A stretch of DNA of 64,000 bases from contig QMVG01000005.1 in the NCBI GenBank assembly GCA_003660975.1, positions 1 through 64,000 on the forward strand, written 5' to 3'. Shown here in pieces: positions 46,835 to 55,856 of the stretch. The DNA is from Microcaldota archaeon. GTDB taxonomy: Archaea; B1Sed10-29; B47-G15. Made by a program: the position numbers and the translations under genes. Within the stretch, counting starts at the first letter, position 1, and the number at the start of each line of letters is the position of its first letter. The notes beneath the pieces are model-generated. The model saw only the letters and a list, made by a program, of their open reading frames with translations. It was not told the origin of the DNA and searched no databases.

Positions 46835-47366
46835 TATGAGGATAAGTGCTGGGAAGGTAATTGACAAGGGAAAAGCCACTGAAGAAATTAATGCAAAGGA
46901 ATATATTCTAAACCTAATGAATGCCTCTTTCAATGGATATATAACAGTTACCGCAGAAGGCAATTACGGTTTAGAGGAGGGAATAATTGTCTTCAGCGAA
47001 GGCAAAATTGTTGCTTCTTCATATAATTATTTCACATTCGAAAAAGAATTCAGAGCAGAGGAAGCATTAAAGAGAAGCCTCAATGCTTTTTTAAATCCAA
47101 GAGCCATCATTGACTCATATGCTCTGGAGAGCTATCAAGTACAGCTTTTTATGACTCTAAATGATGATTACCTTTTAAAAGAGGGGGTGGGTCCAGAAAA
47201 TTTAACAGTTCCCAACAGTTTCTCCCGTGATTTTGAAAATGAGGTTCTTCACAGTAGCAAAGAGGCTTCTGGTCTTTCAAGAGAGGCATTGTTAAAGAAG
47301 TATAATCTTGTAATGCTGTCAAGCCCACCATCTTTATCAAAGGGAGATAAAAATGAAAGCAGTTGA
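46806..47366 (+). CDS. DUF2226-like protein
   Basis: FNGYITVTAEGNYGLEEGIIVFSEGKIVASSYNYFTF. Confidence 0.7.
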   Translation: MLLKSMRGADMRISAGKVIDKGKATEEINAKEYILNLMNASFNGYITVTAEGNYGLEEGIIVFSEGKIVASSYNYFTFEKEFRAEEALKRSLNAFLNPRAIIDSYALESYQVQLFMTLNDDYLLKEGVGPENLTVPNSFSRDFENEVLHSSKEASGLSREALLKKYNLVMLSSPPSLSKGDKNESS

Positions 47367-47805
47367 GTTAATTTATAATATACTTGGGAAGAAAACTTCT
47401 AAGCAATTAGAAGAGGAAAAAATGAGAATACTCAAAGAGCTCATAACTGAGCATAAGAGGAAAGAAGCAGAGAAACTAGATGAATATGCCAAACAATTAG
47501 CGAGTGATTACGATGTTAAGCATATTGTTGTTTCAAATGTAAATGGAGAGATGGTGCTGAGCACTGATGAAAAAGCATACTCAAATGCAATAAAAGGGTC
47601 AAGCATATTTGAATACATTCAGTCTGAGTTTCCAAAAGCTAAAATGGTAGTAGTAAAAGATGACGAAGGATACAAAAACATCTATAAATTCAAAAATAAA
47701 ATTTACAGCATAAGAGCAGATGGTGAGATGAGTTCAATTGAATTAAGAAGAATCGCTCAGATGCTTGAAGAGGGGAGCAAAAGGTTTAAGGAGGAGGAAG
47801 AGTGA
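47353..47805 (+). CDS. Hypothetical protein, possibly roadblock-like
   Basis: Position between DUF2226-like and MinD; VKHIVVSNVNGEMVLSTDEKAYSNAIKGSSIFEYIQ. Confidence 0.6.
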   Translation: MKAVELIYNILGKKTSKQLEEEKMRILKELITEHKRKEAEKLDEYAKQLASDYDVKHIVVSNVNGEMVLSTDEKAYSNAIKGSSIFEYIQSEFPKAKMVVVKDDEGYKNIYKFKNKIYSIRADGEMSSIELRRIAQMLEEGSKRFKEEEE

Positions 47806-48617
47806 CAAGAACAATAGCCATTGCCTCTGGCAAGGGAGGTGTTGGGAAAACAACCATTGCAGCTAATTTAGGTATCGCTATTGCGGCTACTGGAAAAAAG
47901 GTAATTATATTGGATGCAGACATTGATATGGCAAATCTAGAGCTGGCTTTGGGAATGGAAGGCAGACCATTAACGCTGCAGGATGTAGTTTCTGGTGAAG
48001 CCAACATTGAAGATGCATTGTACGAAACATATAATAAAGCACTATTCATGCCAGCAGGCATAAGCCCTGCACAGCAGAGAAGAATAGACCCTGAGAAGCT
48101 CCCAGAGCTTGTGGAGAAGTTGGCTGAGATGGCTGATTTTGTGATATTGGACTGTCCTGCTGGCACTGGAAAGGACACTCTTGCCTGCTTTAATGCCTGT
48201 AAAGAGACCTTACTTGTTGTGATTCCAGAAAAGATGAGTGTGGCAGACGCATATAAGACAGCACAAGCTGCTCAAAGGATGGGCAGTTCAGTCACGGGTG
48301 TAATAATAAACATGATAACAGGAGAGAGAGGAGAGATAAAAGACAAGGAGATAGCCGCGCTTCTAAATGCCCCCATACTGGCAAGAATAAAGCTTGACCC
48401 CGCTATCAAAAAATCTGTTGCTTCAGGCAAACCAATAGTGATATCTGATCCTGAAAATGAGAATGTTGAAGAGATACACAAATTGGTCGCTTCTCTGACA
48501 GGTGCTGCTTATATACCAGAACTTCCTAAAAAATCATGGTTGAAAAAAATCATTAGTTTTTTAAAATTTAAAAGAGGTGACACAAAACATGGCAGAGGAG
48601 ATAAGCAGGCCTTTTGA
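47802..48617 (+). CDS. minD: MinD/ParA-type ATPase
   Basis: IAIASGKGGVGKTTIAANLGIAIA deviant Walker A, ILDADIDMANLELALGM, DFVILDCPAGTGKDTLAC; C-term amphipathic KSWLKKIISFLKFKR. Confidence 0.92.
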   Translation: MTRTIAIASGKGGVGKTTIAANLGIAIAATGKKVIILDADIDMANLELALGMEGRPLTLQDVVSGEANIEDALYETYNKALFMPAGISPAQQRRIDPEKLPELVEKLAEMADFVILDCPAGTGKDTLACFNACKETLLVVIPEKMSVADAYKTAQAAQRMGSSVTGVIINMITGERGEIKDKEIAALLNAPILARIKLDPAIKKSVASGKPIVISDPENENVEEIHKLVASLTGAAYIPELPKKSWLKKIISFLKFKRGDTKHGRGDKQAF

Positions 48618-48816
48618 CCTTTTGAACAGCATCGTTGGAAAAAGCGCAATGGTAAAGCTGAAGGGCAATATGCAGCTGCGCGGCATATTGAGAGCTTTTG
48701 ACCAGCATATGAATCTCGTGTTAGAAGATGCTGACGAGCTGAAAGATGACCAAAAGGTGGCCAGGATAGGAACTGTAATTGTAAGGGGAGACAACATTCT
48801 ATATGTGTCACCTTAG
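48589..48816 (+). CDS. Sm-like (LSm) RNA-binding protein
   Basis: RPFDLLNSIVGKSAMVKLKGNMQLRGILRAFDQHMNLVLEDADEL...GTVIVRGDNILYVSP. Confidence 0.95.
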   Translation: MAEEISRPFDLLNSIVGKSAMVKLKGNMQLRGILRAFDQHMNLVLEDADELKDDQKVARIGTVIVRGDNILYVSP

Positions 48817-48871
48817 AAAGAGTTAATAAGTTTTTATTTCAAAAATTTCTTAGTTTTACTTATATGCAAAA

Positions 48872-48943
48872 GGGCCCGTAGATCAGTGGTAGATCGTCCG
48901 CCTTGCACGCGGAAGGTCGGGGGTTCAAATCCCTCCGGGTCCA
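48872..48943 (+). tRNA. tRNA-Ala (TGC)
   Basis: Acceptor GGGCCCG/CGGGTCC, anticodon arm TCCGC-CTTGCAC-GCGGA, T-arm GGGGGTTCAAATCCCTC, discriminator A. Confidence 0.95.
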
Positions 48944-48944
48944 T

Positions 48945-49156
48945 TTATGGTCGAAGACCATAAGCTTGGGGCTTTATTTCGCTTAAGCCTTTAACATCGC
49001 AATAACAGAAAAGGCTTAAATCCCTCCGGGTCCATTTTTGCTTAAGCTTTTTCTGTAGGTTTAGTAGAAAAAAGCTTATTTTTGCTTTTTTGCTTAAGCT
49101 TTTTCCATAGATTTGATAGAAAAAAGCTTAAAGCCTTTAACACAGCAATAACAGAA
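48945..49156 (+). repeat. Post-tRNA hairpin array with duplicated tRNA-Ala 3' end
   Basis: 8-bp hairpin TTATGGTC-GAA-GACCATAA (48945-48963); 10-bp stems TTAAGCCTTT/AAAGGCTTAA (48983-49019), TAAGCTTTTT/AAAAAGCTTA (49043-49078) and again (49095-49130); 20-nt identical tRNA 3' repeat 48927-48946 = 49018-49037; 26-nt repeat 48985-49010 ~ 49131-49156. Confidence 0.85.
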
Positions 49157-49164
49157 GAAATAAG

Positions 49165-49608
49165 TTAGTGGCTTTCTTTTGTTAGCAGGCGGTCCAGGTA
49201 ATCTATTAGGATGTTAAGGGTTTTCAGCAATTTCTCCTTCTCCTTGAATTCTTTTTCCTCCTTTTCAAGTTGCCTTTTTAATATTTCCTCACTGTTATAA
49301 AATGAAGGCACCAAGCTTTCCTTTGCTCTTTCAAGTTCTGCTTCCACAGGGCTTAACTTTCCTGCTCTCCTTCTTGCTTTTTTTAATTTTTCTATATCTC
49401 CTGCCATCCTGGTCAAATCCCTTGACTCTGGGAGCAATACTCCCAAGTCTATCAGCTCCCTGACCAATTCTTCCCTTCTTTTCAGCAATGAGTCTCTGAG
49501 CCTCTTTAAGTCTTTGAAGTGCTTTATCTCTGCTTCCCTATCTGCTTTTATTCTGATTCCTTTTTCTGTGACCTCTACCACTGCCTTCTGTTTTCCCCTC
49601 TTTTTCAT
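49165..49608 (-). CDS. Hypothetical charged coiled-coil protein
   Basis: K/E/R-rich 147 aa, 4-nt overlap with upstream gene. Confidence 0.6.
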   Translation of the reverse strand: MKKRGKQKAVVEVTEKGIRIKADREAEIKHFKDLKRLRDSLLKRREELVRELIDLGVLLPESRDLTRMAGDIEKLKKARRRAGKLSPVEAELERAKESLVPSFYNSEEILKRQLEKEEKEFKEKEKLLKTLNILIDYLDRLLTKESH

Positions 49609-50132
49609 TTAACCATTTCCTCTATTTTCTTTAATTTCTTCATTGCCTCCTGTATGCGGGCTAACTTTAGCAGTATCTCCTTCTGCTTTGAAGGGGAAGA
49701 CATATACCTACTTTCCAATCTCCTACGCTCATTATCCAATTCATTCTTGAGATTTTCCAGCTCGGGCAAGGTTTTGCGCTTTATTTCTTCTAGCTCTCTG
49801 TCTAATTTACGCAGTCTTCTTTCATCAAAGTTTATCGCTTCTTTAAGCATTTCCACTTTGCTTTTCTGTTGTTCTACAATATCAGGCACCAAGCCTGAAT
49901 CTCTTATCTTTGGAGGAATGGCTTCATCAACTTTGCTTTCTTTCAGCATTAAACGCAGCTTCTCTGCTTCCCATATCTCTTGAATCTCCTCGCCCTCCTC
50001 AATTATCTCTCTTTGTTTTTTCTTTAATTCTTCAACCTTTCTCGCCGCCTCTTCTATTTTGTTTATTTTGAAAAGCCATTCAGGCATAGCTTTCCTGGAG
50101 GCAGTTTTCCTTTTAACTCCCATACAGCTCAC
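49605..50132 (-). CDS. Hypothetical charged coiled-coil protein
   Basis: K/E/R-rich 175 aa. Confidence 0.6.
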   Translation of the reverse strand: MSCMGVKRKTASRKAMPEWLFKINKIEEAARKVEELKKKQREIIEEGEEIQEIWEAEKLRLMLKESKVDEAIPPKIRDSGLVPDIVEQQKSKVEMLKEAINFDERRLRKLDRELEEIKRKTLPELENLKNELDNERRRLESRYMSSPSKQKEILLKLARIQEAMKKLKKIEEMVK

Positions 50133-50185
50133 CGCTCAGCACAACAATAAGAAGAGCGCATTTACTATATAAAAATTTGCAAAAA

Positions 50186-50755
50186 TTAGGCAGATGCCTT
50201 AGCTGCTTCCTTGCCTGCCTCTTCTTTCCTTATTGCCTCAACCTTTACTTTCGGTGTCCCAGGCATCCTGCTACCTGCTTTTCTTAATGCCTCTCTTGCT
50301 TCCTTTTCAAATTGCTTCGTGGTGTAAATGCTCATTATCTTCTGTCCTTTCTTAACAACAGCAGCTCTTCCAACAGGCTTGCCAAAAGCTTTTCTCATAC
50401 CAGAAGAAAGCCTGTCAGCTCCTGCTCCTGAAAGCATTGCATGTTCTCTCAGAACCTGATGTGGGAAAACACGCACTTTGAAATAGTAATTTTCCTTTCC
50501 AACATGCTTCTCCATATGCCTATTGCATGCAATTCTTGCAGCCTCTAAGGCATTATGTCTTATTTGGCATGAAAAGCTTGGTATTAGATACACCTCAACA
50601 TCTCCCTCTTTCTGCCATTTTGGGCTTCCCATGTCAAAGCTTCTTATTCTTGAATCAGGAACGCCTTTAACAAAAGCCTTGTTTACTTTTCTTCTAGCAG
50701 TTCTGGTCCAAGCCCTTTGAATTGCCCTGTATATTCTTGCAGGTCTAAGTCCCAT
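50186..50755 (-). CDS. rpl10e: Ribosomal protein L10e (uL16)
   Basis: MGLRPARIYRAIQRAWTRTA, YYFKVRVFPHQVLREHAMLSGAGADRLSSGMRKAFGKPVGRAA. Confidence 0.96.
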   Translation of the reverse strand: MGLRPARIYRAIQRAWTRTARRKVNKAFVKGVPDSRIRSFDMGSPKWQKEGDVEVYLIPSFSCQIRHNALEAARIACNRHMEKHVGKENYYFKVRVFPHQVLREHAMLSGAGADRLSSGMRKAFGKPVGRAAVVKKGQKIMSIYTTKQFEKEAREALRKAGSRMPGTPKVKVEAIRKEEAGKEAAKASA

Positions 50756-50822
50756 AGAAACACCTTTTCAATGCTCAGAAAACGCAGTAAGATTATAAAT
50801 GCAGGGGTTTAAAAAGCTTTTG

Positions 50823-51449
50823 TCAAAACCTTATTTGCTCAGCCTTCTTAACGGCAGCCCTCACCAGGTCATTAGCATTGTCAACGCGCGACTCTGCCTC
50901 TTTTATATCTTCCAAAGAAGCATGCGTTTCTGGGTGCTTTGCTATCATAAATGAACAGCAATCAGTATAAGGCAATATAGATATATTATACGTCCCAATG
51001 CGCTTTGCTATGTCAATCACCTCTTGCTTGTTCATAGAGATAAGGGGGGAAACAACAGGCAGCTTGGATGCTTCATAAATGCACTTCAAGTTTGCCAACG
51101 TCTGAGAGGCGACCTGCCCCAAACTATCTCCGGTTATGACTGCGTCTGCATTCCCTATTTCATTGCATATCCTAAACATAAAGCGCCTGTAAATAATCAT
51201 CCTGAACCTTGGCTTTATACATTTGATTATTTCCTTCTGGATATCTCCAAATGGAAGCAGATAAAGAAGAAATGGCTTCTGATATTCAGATAGCTTCTTT
51301 CCCAACACCTTTATTTTACTCAACATTTGTTTACTTTGAGAGGTTAGATTAAATGCGTGAACGGCTCTAATCTCATGTCCTCTTCTCATCATTAAATAAG
51401 CTGCTACAGGACTGTCAATGCCTCCTGAGATAAGAGACAGCATTTTCAT
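50823..51449 (-). CDS. ThiI-like PP-loop domain protein lacking THUMP region
   Basis: LSLISGGIDSPVAAYLMMRRG, AVITGDSLGQVASQTLANL, ILPYTDCCSFM. Confidence 0.88.
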   Translation of the reverse strand: MKMLSLISGGIDSPVAAYLMMRRGHEIRAVHAFNLTSQSKQMLSKIKVLGKKLSEYQKPFLLYLLPFGDIQKEIIKCIKPRFRMIIYRRFMFRICNEIGNADAVITGDSLGQVASQTLANLKCIYEASKLPVVSPLISMNKQEVIDIAKRIGTYNISILPYTDCCSFMIAKHPETHASLEDIKEAESRVDNANDLVRAAVKKAEQIRF

Positions 51450-52291
51450 AAGATTCCCTCCATTAGCTTACACATTTTACATATTTCTGTTCTGCTGGGC
51501 TCTCCACACAACCTACACCGCTTAAGTTCACCACCTGGGTCACAGTAATCTCTAAGTCGTGGGAGCAGCTCTAAGAAATGTTTAACGATTTTAACCTTTA
51601 TCTCATTATCATATCTTTCTAATTCTCCCAGGTGCTTCCTCATAAGAAGTCTAGAACCAGAAACAAGAAAAGGACATGGTTCGTAAATAATATTAAAACC
51701 AATGCCTTCAGCATATCTTTTTATCTCCTCATTACTGAGAAAGTAAAGTGGTTTTATTCTCTGCACGAAAGCTTCGTCTCTGAGCACGCCTGTCATTGGT
51801 CCTTCATTAATACCTAAGCAGGGGTTCCCGCTGAATAAATTCATTAATATGGTCTCAGCCGCATCATCCAGATTGTGGCCTGTGGCTATCTTCCTAAATC
51901 CCAACTCTTTCGCTTTTTTGTTCATCAACCACTTTTTCACTATGCCACAAACCATACAATTGTTCAGCTTTTTATCTTTCAACTTCTTCCAAAGCTCCAG
52001 CATGGTAAAGCCTATCTCTTTTTTCAGATAGAATATATGAAGTTTAATGCCAAGGCTTTCAGCAATGTTCTTTGCATTGACCATATTTTTCTCAATGTAA
52101 TCTCCTGTTTGGATGTCGATAAAGATTCCCTCTACTTTAAATCCAAATTTGTTCAAGAGATGCATAACTACTGCAGAGTCCTTTCCTCCTGAAACTGCCA
52201 CCAGAACTTTTTCACCAGGAGAAAGAAGGCCATAGCTATTTATTGTCTCTCTGACCTTGCTTTCAAAACGTTTCGTAAACTGAGTGTCCAT
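51446..52291 (-). CDS. tRNA thiolation PP-loop ATPase, TtuA/Ncs6/TtcA family
   Basis: VLVAVSGGKDSAVVMHLL, CMVCGIVKKWLMNKKAKELGFRKIATGHNLDDAAETILMN, C-term CRLCGEPSRTEICKMC. Confidence 0.88.
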   Translation of the reverse strand: MDTQFTKRFESKVRETINSYGLLSPGEKVLVAVSGGKDSAVVMHLLNKFGFKVEGIFIDIQTGDYIEKNMVNAKNIAESLGIKLHIFYLKKEIGFTMLELWKKLKDKKLNNCMVCGIVKKWLMNKKAKELGFRKIATGHNLDDAAETILMNLFSGNPCLGINEGPMTGVLRDEAFVQRIKPLYFLSNEEIKRYAEGIGFNIIYEPCPFLVSGSRLLMRKHLGELERYDNEIKVKIVKHFLELLPRLRDYCDPGGELKRCRLCGEPSRTEICKMCKLMEGIL

Positions 52292-52354
52292 GTTAATATA
52301 GATTGGCCGGCAAGTTTATAAATTTAGACTATGTATCAGAGATAGGGTGCTTGA

Positions 52355-52927
52355 ATGAGAAGGGTTAAGATAAAGTCCGCCAAGGGCCTTAAAGGACCGG
52401 TATTGGAAATTGAGAAAGCTAAATACAAAGAGGTAATGCGTAGGCTTCAAGAAAAAGAGGAGAGAGAAAGCAATGCCAGACTAGTAGAGCAGATAATGGA
52501 CATAGGAAAGCAGTCTTTTAAGGAACTAAAGGGATGGATGAAGGTTGAAGAAAAAAGAGCGGCAAGTGATCCAGAGATTGTAGAGAGAATGAAAAGAATT
52601 AACGAAAGCTTAAGCAAGAAAAAGCTTCCAGAATTTGCATTTGAGGTAAAGGAACTCATTGATGTGTTAAGAAAGAAAGGGGTCGCATTACCAAGGAATG
52701 CAAAGTTCACTTTGAATATGGAGCAAGTTGTTGAAATTGCAGAGAATGAGGCTGCATTAAGGAAAGCAAAAGACGTTGTTGGACTAATGAAAAAAGCAGA
52801 GAAAAAAGGCACTGTAAAGAAAATACGTGGCTGGAGTGATTGGGAAAGGTTGATAAAAGCATATGGGGGAAAGCTTCCTAAAAAGCAGGAAGCAAAAAGG
52901 GCAAAAGACATGAGAGACATTGTCTGA
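52355..52927 (+). CDS. Hypothetical charged protein
   Basis: 190 aa K/E/R-rich ORF. Confidence 0.6.
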   Translation: MRRVKIKSAKGLKGPVLEIEKAKYKEVMRRLQEKEERESNARLVEQIMDIGKQSFKELKGWMKVEEKRAASDPEIVERMKRINESLSKKKLPEFAFEVKELIDVLRKKGVALPRNAKFTLNMEQVVEIAENEAALRKAKDVVGLMKKAEKKGTVKKIRGWSDWERLIKAYGGKLPKKQEAKRAKDMRDIV

Positions 52928-53027
52928 AGGAAATATTTATAAATAAACCCGAACAAAATATTGCAGAGCTTTTTAATTATCCTCAATGTTGGCTAAAAAG
53001 CCAGAAGAGGAGCAAGGAGTGAGTTGA

Positions 53028-53519
53028 ATGGGAGCAAGTAAACTAATATCTGAAACATTTAAGAGAGAGTATTCTGGAAAGGACAAAGAACTAAAAGAAC
53101 TGTACAGGCAAAAGCTGATTGAGTGGAGAAAACAACCTGCCCAGGTAAGGGTGGAAAAGCCAACAAACCCAGTAAGAGCAAGAAGGTTAGGGTACAAAGC
53201 AAAGCAGGGGATAATAGTTGTCAGAGTTAGAGTTAAAAAAGGCTCTGGCCACATCACAAGGCCAAATGCCAAAAGAAGACCACACAGAATGGGAGTAAAT
53301 AAAAGAAAGAGGGCAAAATCATTGCAGAGAATCGCAGAGGAAAGAGTTCAGAGAAAGCATATGAATATGGAAGTAATAAACTCCTACTGGGTTGGTGAGG
53401 ATGGACAGCACAAATGGTACGAAGTGATCCTCGTAGACCCAAATCACCCCCAAATAAAAAATGATAAGGATTTGAATAAAATCGCTAACAGAAAGCATGC
53501 GGTTTTCAGGAAGCGGTAA
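53028..53519 (+). CDS. rpl15e: Ribosomal protein L15e
   Basis: [70 protein letters not shown]. Confidence 0.96.
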   Translation: MGASKLISETFKREYSGKDKELKELYRQKLIEWRKQPAQVRVEKPTNPVRARRLGYKAKQGIIVVRVRVKKGSGHITRPNAKRRPHRMGVNKRKRAKSLQRIAEERVQRKHMNMEVINSYWVGEDGQHKWYEVILVDPNHPQIKNDKDLNKIANRKHAVFRKR

Positions 53520-53943
53520 TGTGAAGAACATTTCAGAGGTGGAAATGGAGCTATTCATATACCCCACTGAAGATGAGAAGAAAGTGCTGGAATCAGTGAA
53601 GACGCTAACTGAGATAAAGCCTACAAAAGAATCCATAGAATCATACTATGGGCCAAAGATAAAGAAAATCACATACAAGATAAAGAAAAGCAGGGACATC
53701 AAGAGCTTTATAAATAAATTAAAATCCTTGCTTTCTGAAACAGATAGGAATGAAATCTTAGAATCACTTGGGGATAGGATAGATAGCGAAGGCAAGTTAT
53801 ATATACGCTTTTCAAAACAGGATTTATTAAAGGGAAAATTAAAGAAACAATACAGCGGAGATATAATCTTGGTTAAAATACATTTGATTTCATACCAAAA
53901 AGCAGATGAACACAAAAAGATTGCAAAGGAGATATTGGCATGA
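53497..53943 (+). CDS. COG1325-type predicted exosome-associated RNA-binding protein
   Basis: [39 protein letters not shown]; position in exosome superoperon. Confidence 0.8.
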   Translation: MRFSGSGNVKNISEVEMELFIYPTEDEKKVLESVKTLTEIKPTKESIESYYGPKIKKITYKIKKSRDIKSFINKLKSLLSETDRNEILESLGDRIDSEGKLYIRFSKQDLLKGKLKKQYSGDIILVKIHLISYQKADEHKKIAKEILA

Positions 53944-54248
53944 TTAAGATTATAAGAAGCCATGAAATGAAGTTTAAAAAGAAGGATGGTTTAGAACTTG
54001 CAGACTTAATTCCAGAAATAGAAGAGCCAAAAATTGAGAAATTAAAGGCCATCAATTGCAAGGAGAGAAAAACAAGCGGTGAATATAATATTCTATATTA
54101 TGTATTAGCAGGGGGTTTAATAGTAAAATTCGGCAAAGAGCCTATGACAGCTGGGCCTGATGATGTCGTTTTTATAGGGCCTGGTGAGTACTATGATATC
54201 GAAGGCAGCTTTACAGCGATAAGAATAAGATGGAAGGGAAGTAAATGA
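53940..54248 (+). CDS. Cupin-like protein
   Basis: YYVLAGGLIVKFGKEPMTAGPDDVVFIGPGEYYDIEG. Confidence 0.65.
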   Translation: MIKIIRSHEMKFKKKDGLELADLIPEIEEPKIEKLKAINCKERKTSGEYNILYYVLAGGLIVKFGKEPMTAGPDDVVFIGPGEYYDIEGSFTAIRIRWKGSK

Positions 54249-54769
54249 AAGCCTTTATTGATTTTGTAGCTTCAGAGGACTGTGTCTCATTTGGAAAAAA
54301 GCTTGGCTTTTCTAGACTGCTTTTTAATGAGCTCAGCCGTGATAAGATTTCAAAGACAAAGATAAATATTATATCGCCTAAAAGCCCTGAAGAAAGCAAA
54401 AGACAGCTGAGAAATAAAATGATTGACATAATATTGGACCCATTCGACAAGAGAGGACTTTTTATTGATTCTGCCTTTCTGAACATAGCAAAGCAAAAGC
54501 AAATATCAATAGGCATCTCCTTCAGCAAATTCCTCCGGGCTGATGAGAACAGTAGAATAAGATTATTGCACAACATGAGGCGTTTGACTGCGCTTGTTAG
54601 CAAATTAAAAGGGGATTTGGTGTTGATGAGCTTGGCTGCTGAGATTTACGAAATGCGGAGCCCTGAGCAGTTAATCCTTTTTGGTGAAATGCTTGGCCTT
54701 AGCAGAGCTCAAGCCACATGGTGCATCACAGAGTCTCCAAAAGGGATAATAAGAAGGAAAAGCTTATGA
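54245..54769 (+). CDS. rnp3: RNase P subunit Rnp3 (Rpp30)
   Basis: RNKMIDIILDPFDKRGLFIDSAFLNIAKQKQISIGISFSKFL; position next to Rnp2. Confidence 0.88.
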   Translation: MKAFIDFVASEDCVSFGKKLGFSRLLFNELSRDKISKTKINIISPKSPEESKRQLRNKMIDIILDPFDKRGLFIDSAFLNIAKQKQISIGISFSKFLRADENSRIRLLHNMRRLTALVSKLKGDLVLMSLAAEIYEMRSPEQLILFGEMLGLSRAQATWCITESPKGIIRRKSL

Positions 54770-55107
54770 AACCCTTTCCTGCTGTGCTGAAAGAAAAAAA
54801 GAGGTATGTCATATTTGAAATAATCTCAGAAAAAAGAGTAAAGGAAGACGCTGTTAAAAAAGCCTTTTTCAGGGAAATCAAGTCATTTATAGGCATCAAT
54901 GGCATGGCAGATGCAGCGCCAACGGTAGTATATTTTGATGAAAAAAGCAAAAAGGGCGTGTTAAAAGTGGACAACAGGGCCTTAAAGCAGGTAGAACAGG
55001 CATTGAGCCTAATAAGAGAAATAAGCTTTAATAAGTGCTTTGTTCATATTATAAAGACTACAGGAACTGTTAAAAAAGCTAAAGAATTGGTTAAAAGAGG
55101 TGATTAA
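54766..55107 (+). CDS. rnp2: RNase P subunit Rnp2 (Pop5)
   Basis: KKRYVIFEIISEKRVKEDAVKKAFFREIKSFIGINGMADAAPTVVYFDEKSKKGVLKVDN. Confidence 0.88.
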   Translation: MKPFPAVLKEKKRYVIFEIISEKRVKEDAVKKAFFREIKSFIGINGMADAAPTVVYFDEKSKKGVLKVDNRALKQVEQALSLIREISFNKCFVHIIKTTGTVKKAKELVKRGD

Positions 55108-55851
55108 TTGCTTCCGGTTTCTTCCACACAAGCCTATGACAGGGCAATAACAGTATTCAGCCCTGATGGGAGACTATTCCAAGTAGAATATGCAAGAGAA
55201 GCTGTCAAGCGTGGTTCAACTGCACTCGGCATGATATTCAGAGATGGGGTGCTGCTTGCCATAGACAAAAATGTGGAGTCAAGACTGCTAAAAGGTGAAA
55301 GCATAGAAAAGATATTCAAGGTTGATGAACACATTGCAGTTGCAACATCTGGCCTTGTTGCAGACGCAAGAAGGCTCATAGACCATGCAAGGGTTGTGGC
55401 TCAGCAAGAGAGGTATGTCTATGACGAGCCAATAGATGTTGAAACACTTACAAGAGACATCTGTGACCTAAAACAAACATATACGCAGTTTGGAGGAGCG
55501 AGGCCTTTTGGAGCAGCTCTTCTCATAATGGGAATTGACAAAAGTGGTAAACATTTATTTGAAACTGACCCTTCTGGAGCATTTAGAGAGCTCTACGCTT
55601 CATCTATAGGTTCTGGAAAACCACAGGTAGATGAAATTTTAGAGAAGGAATATGACGAAAACATATCAATGGATGATGCTGTTTCATTGGCCTTGAGAAT
55701 ACTGACAAAAGTAGGGGACAAAAAAATATCTGAAAATACTGTTGACATATTCTACATAATGGACAGGGATAGAAAAGTAATAAAGATGTCCAGAGACGAA
55801 ATAAAGGCAGCAATTGAGAAGGTAGTGAAGAAAAAGGGACAAAAGAAGTGA
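55108..55851 (+). CDS. psmA: Proteasome alpha subunit
   Basis: AYDRAITVFSPDGRLFQVEYAREAVKRGSTALGM. Confidence 0.97.
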   Translation: MLPVSSTQAYDRAITVFSPDGRLFQVEYAREAVKRGSTALGMIFRDGVLLAIDKNVESRLLKGESIEKIFKVDEHIAVATSGLVADARRLIDHARVVAQQERYVYDEPIDVETLTRDICDLKQTYTQFGGARPFGAALLIMGIDKSGKHLFETDPSGAFRELYASSIGSGKPQVDEILEKEYDENISMDDAVSLALRILTKVGDKKISENTVDIFYIMDRDRKVIKMSRDEIKAAIEKVVKKKGQKK

Positions 55852-55856
55852 GGTAA

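Noticed and set aside
48872-49037. Intact integrated element at tRNA-Ala
   Set aside because: Only 91 nt separate the two tRNA 3'-end copies and no integrase is present; at most a scar
48945-49156. CRISPR array interpretation of the post-tRNA repeats
   Set aside because: Too few units, hairpin stems vary, no regular 24-47 nt repeats with unique spacers, no cas genes
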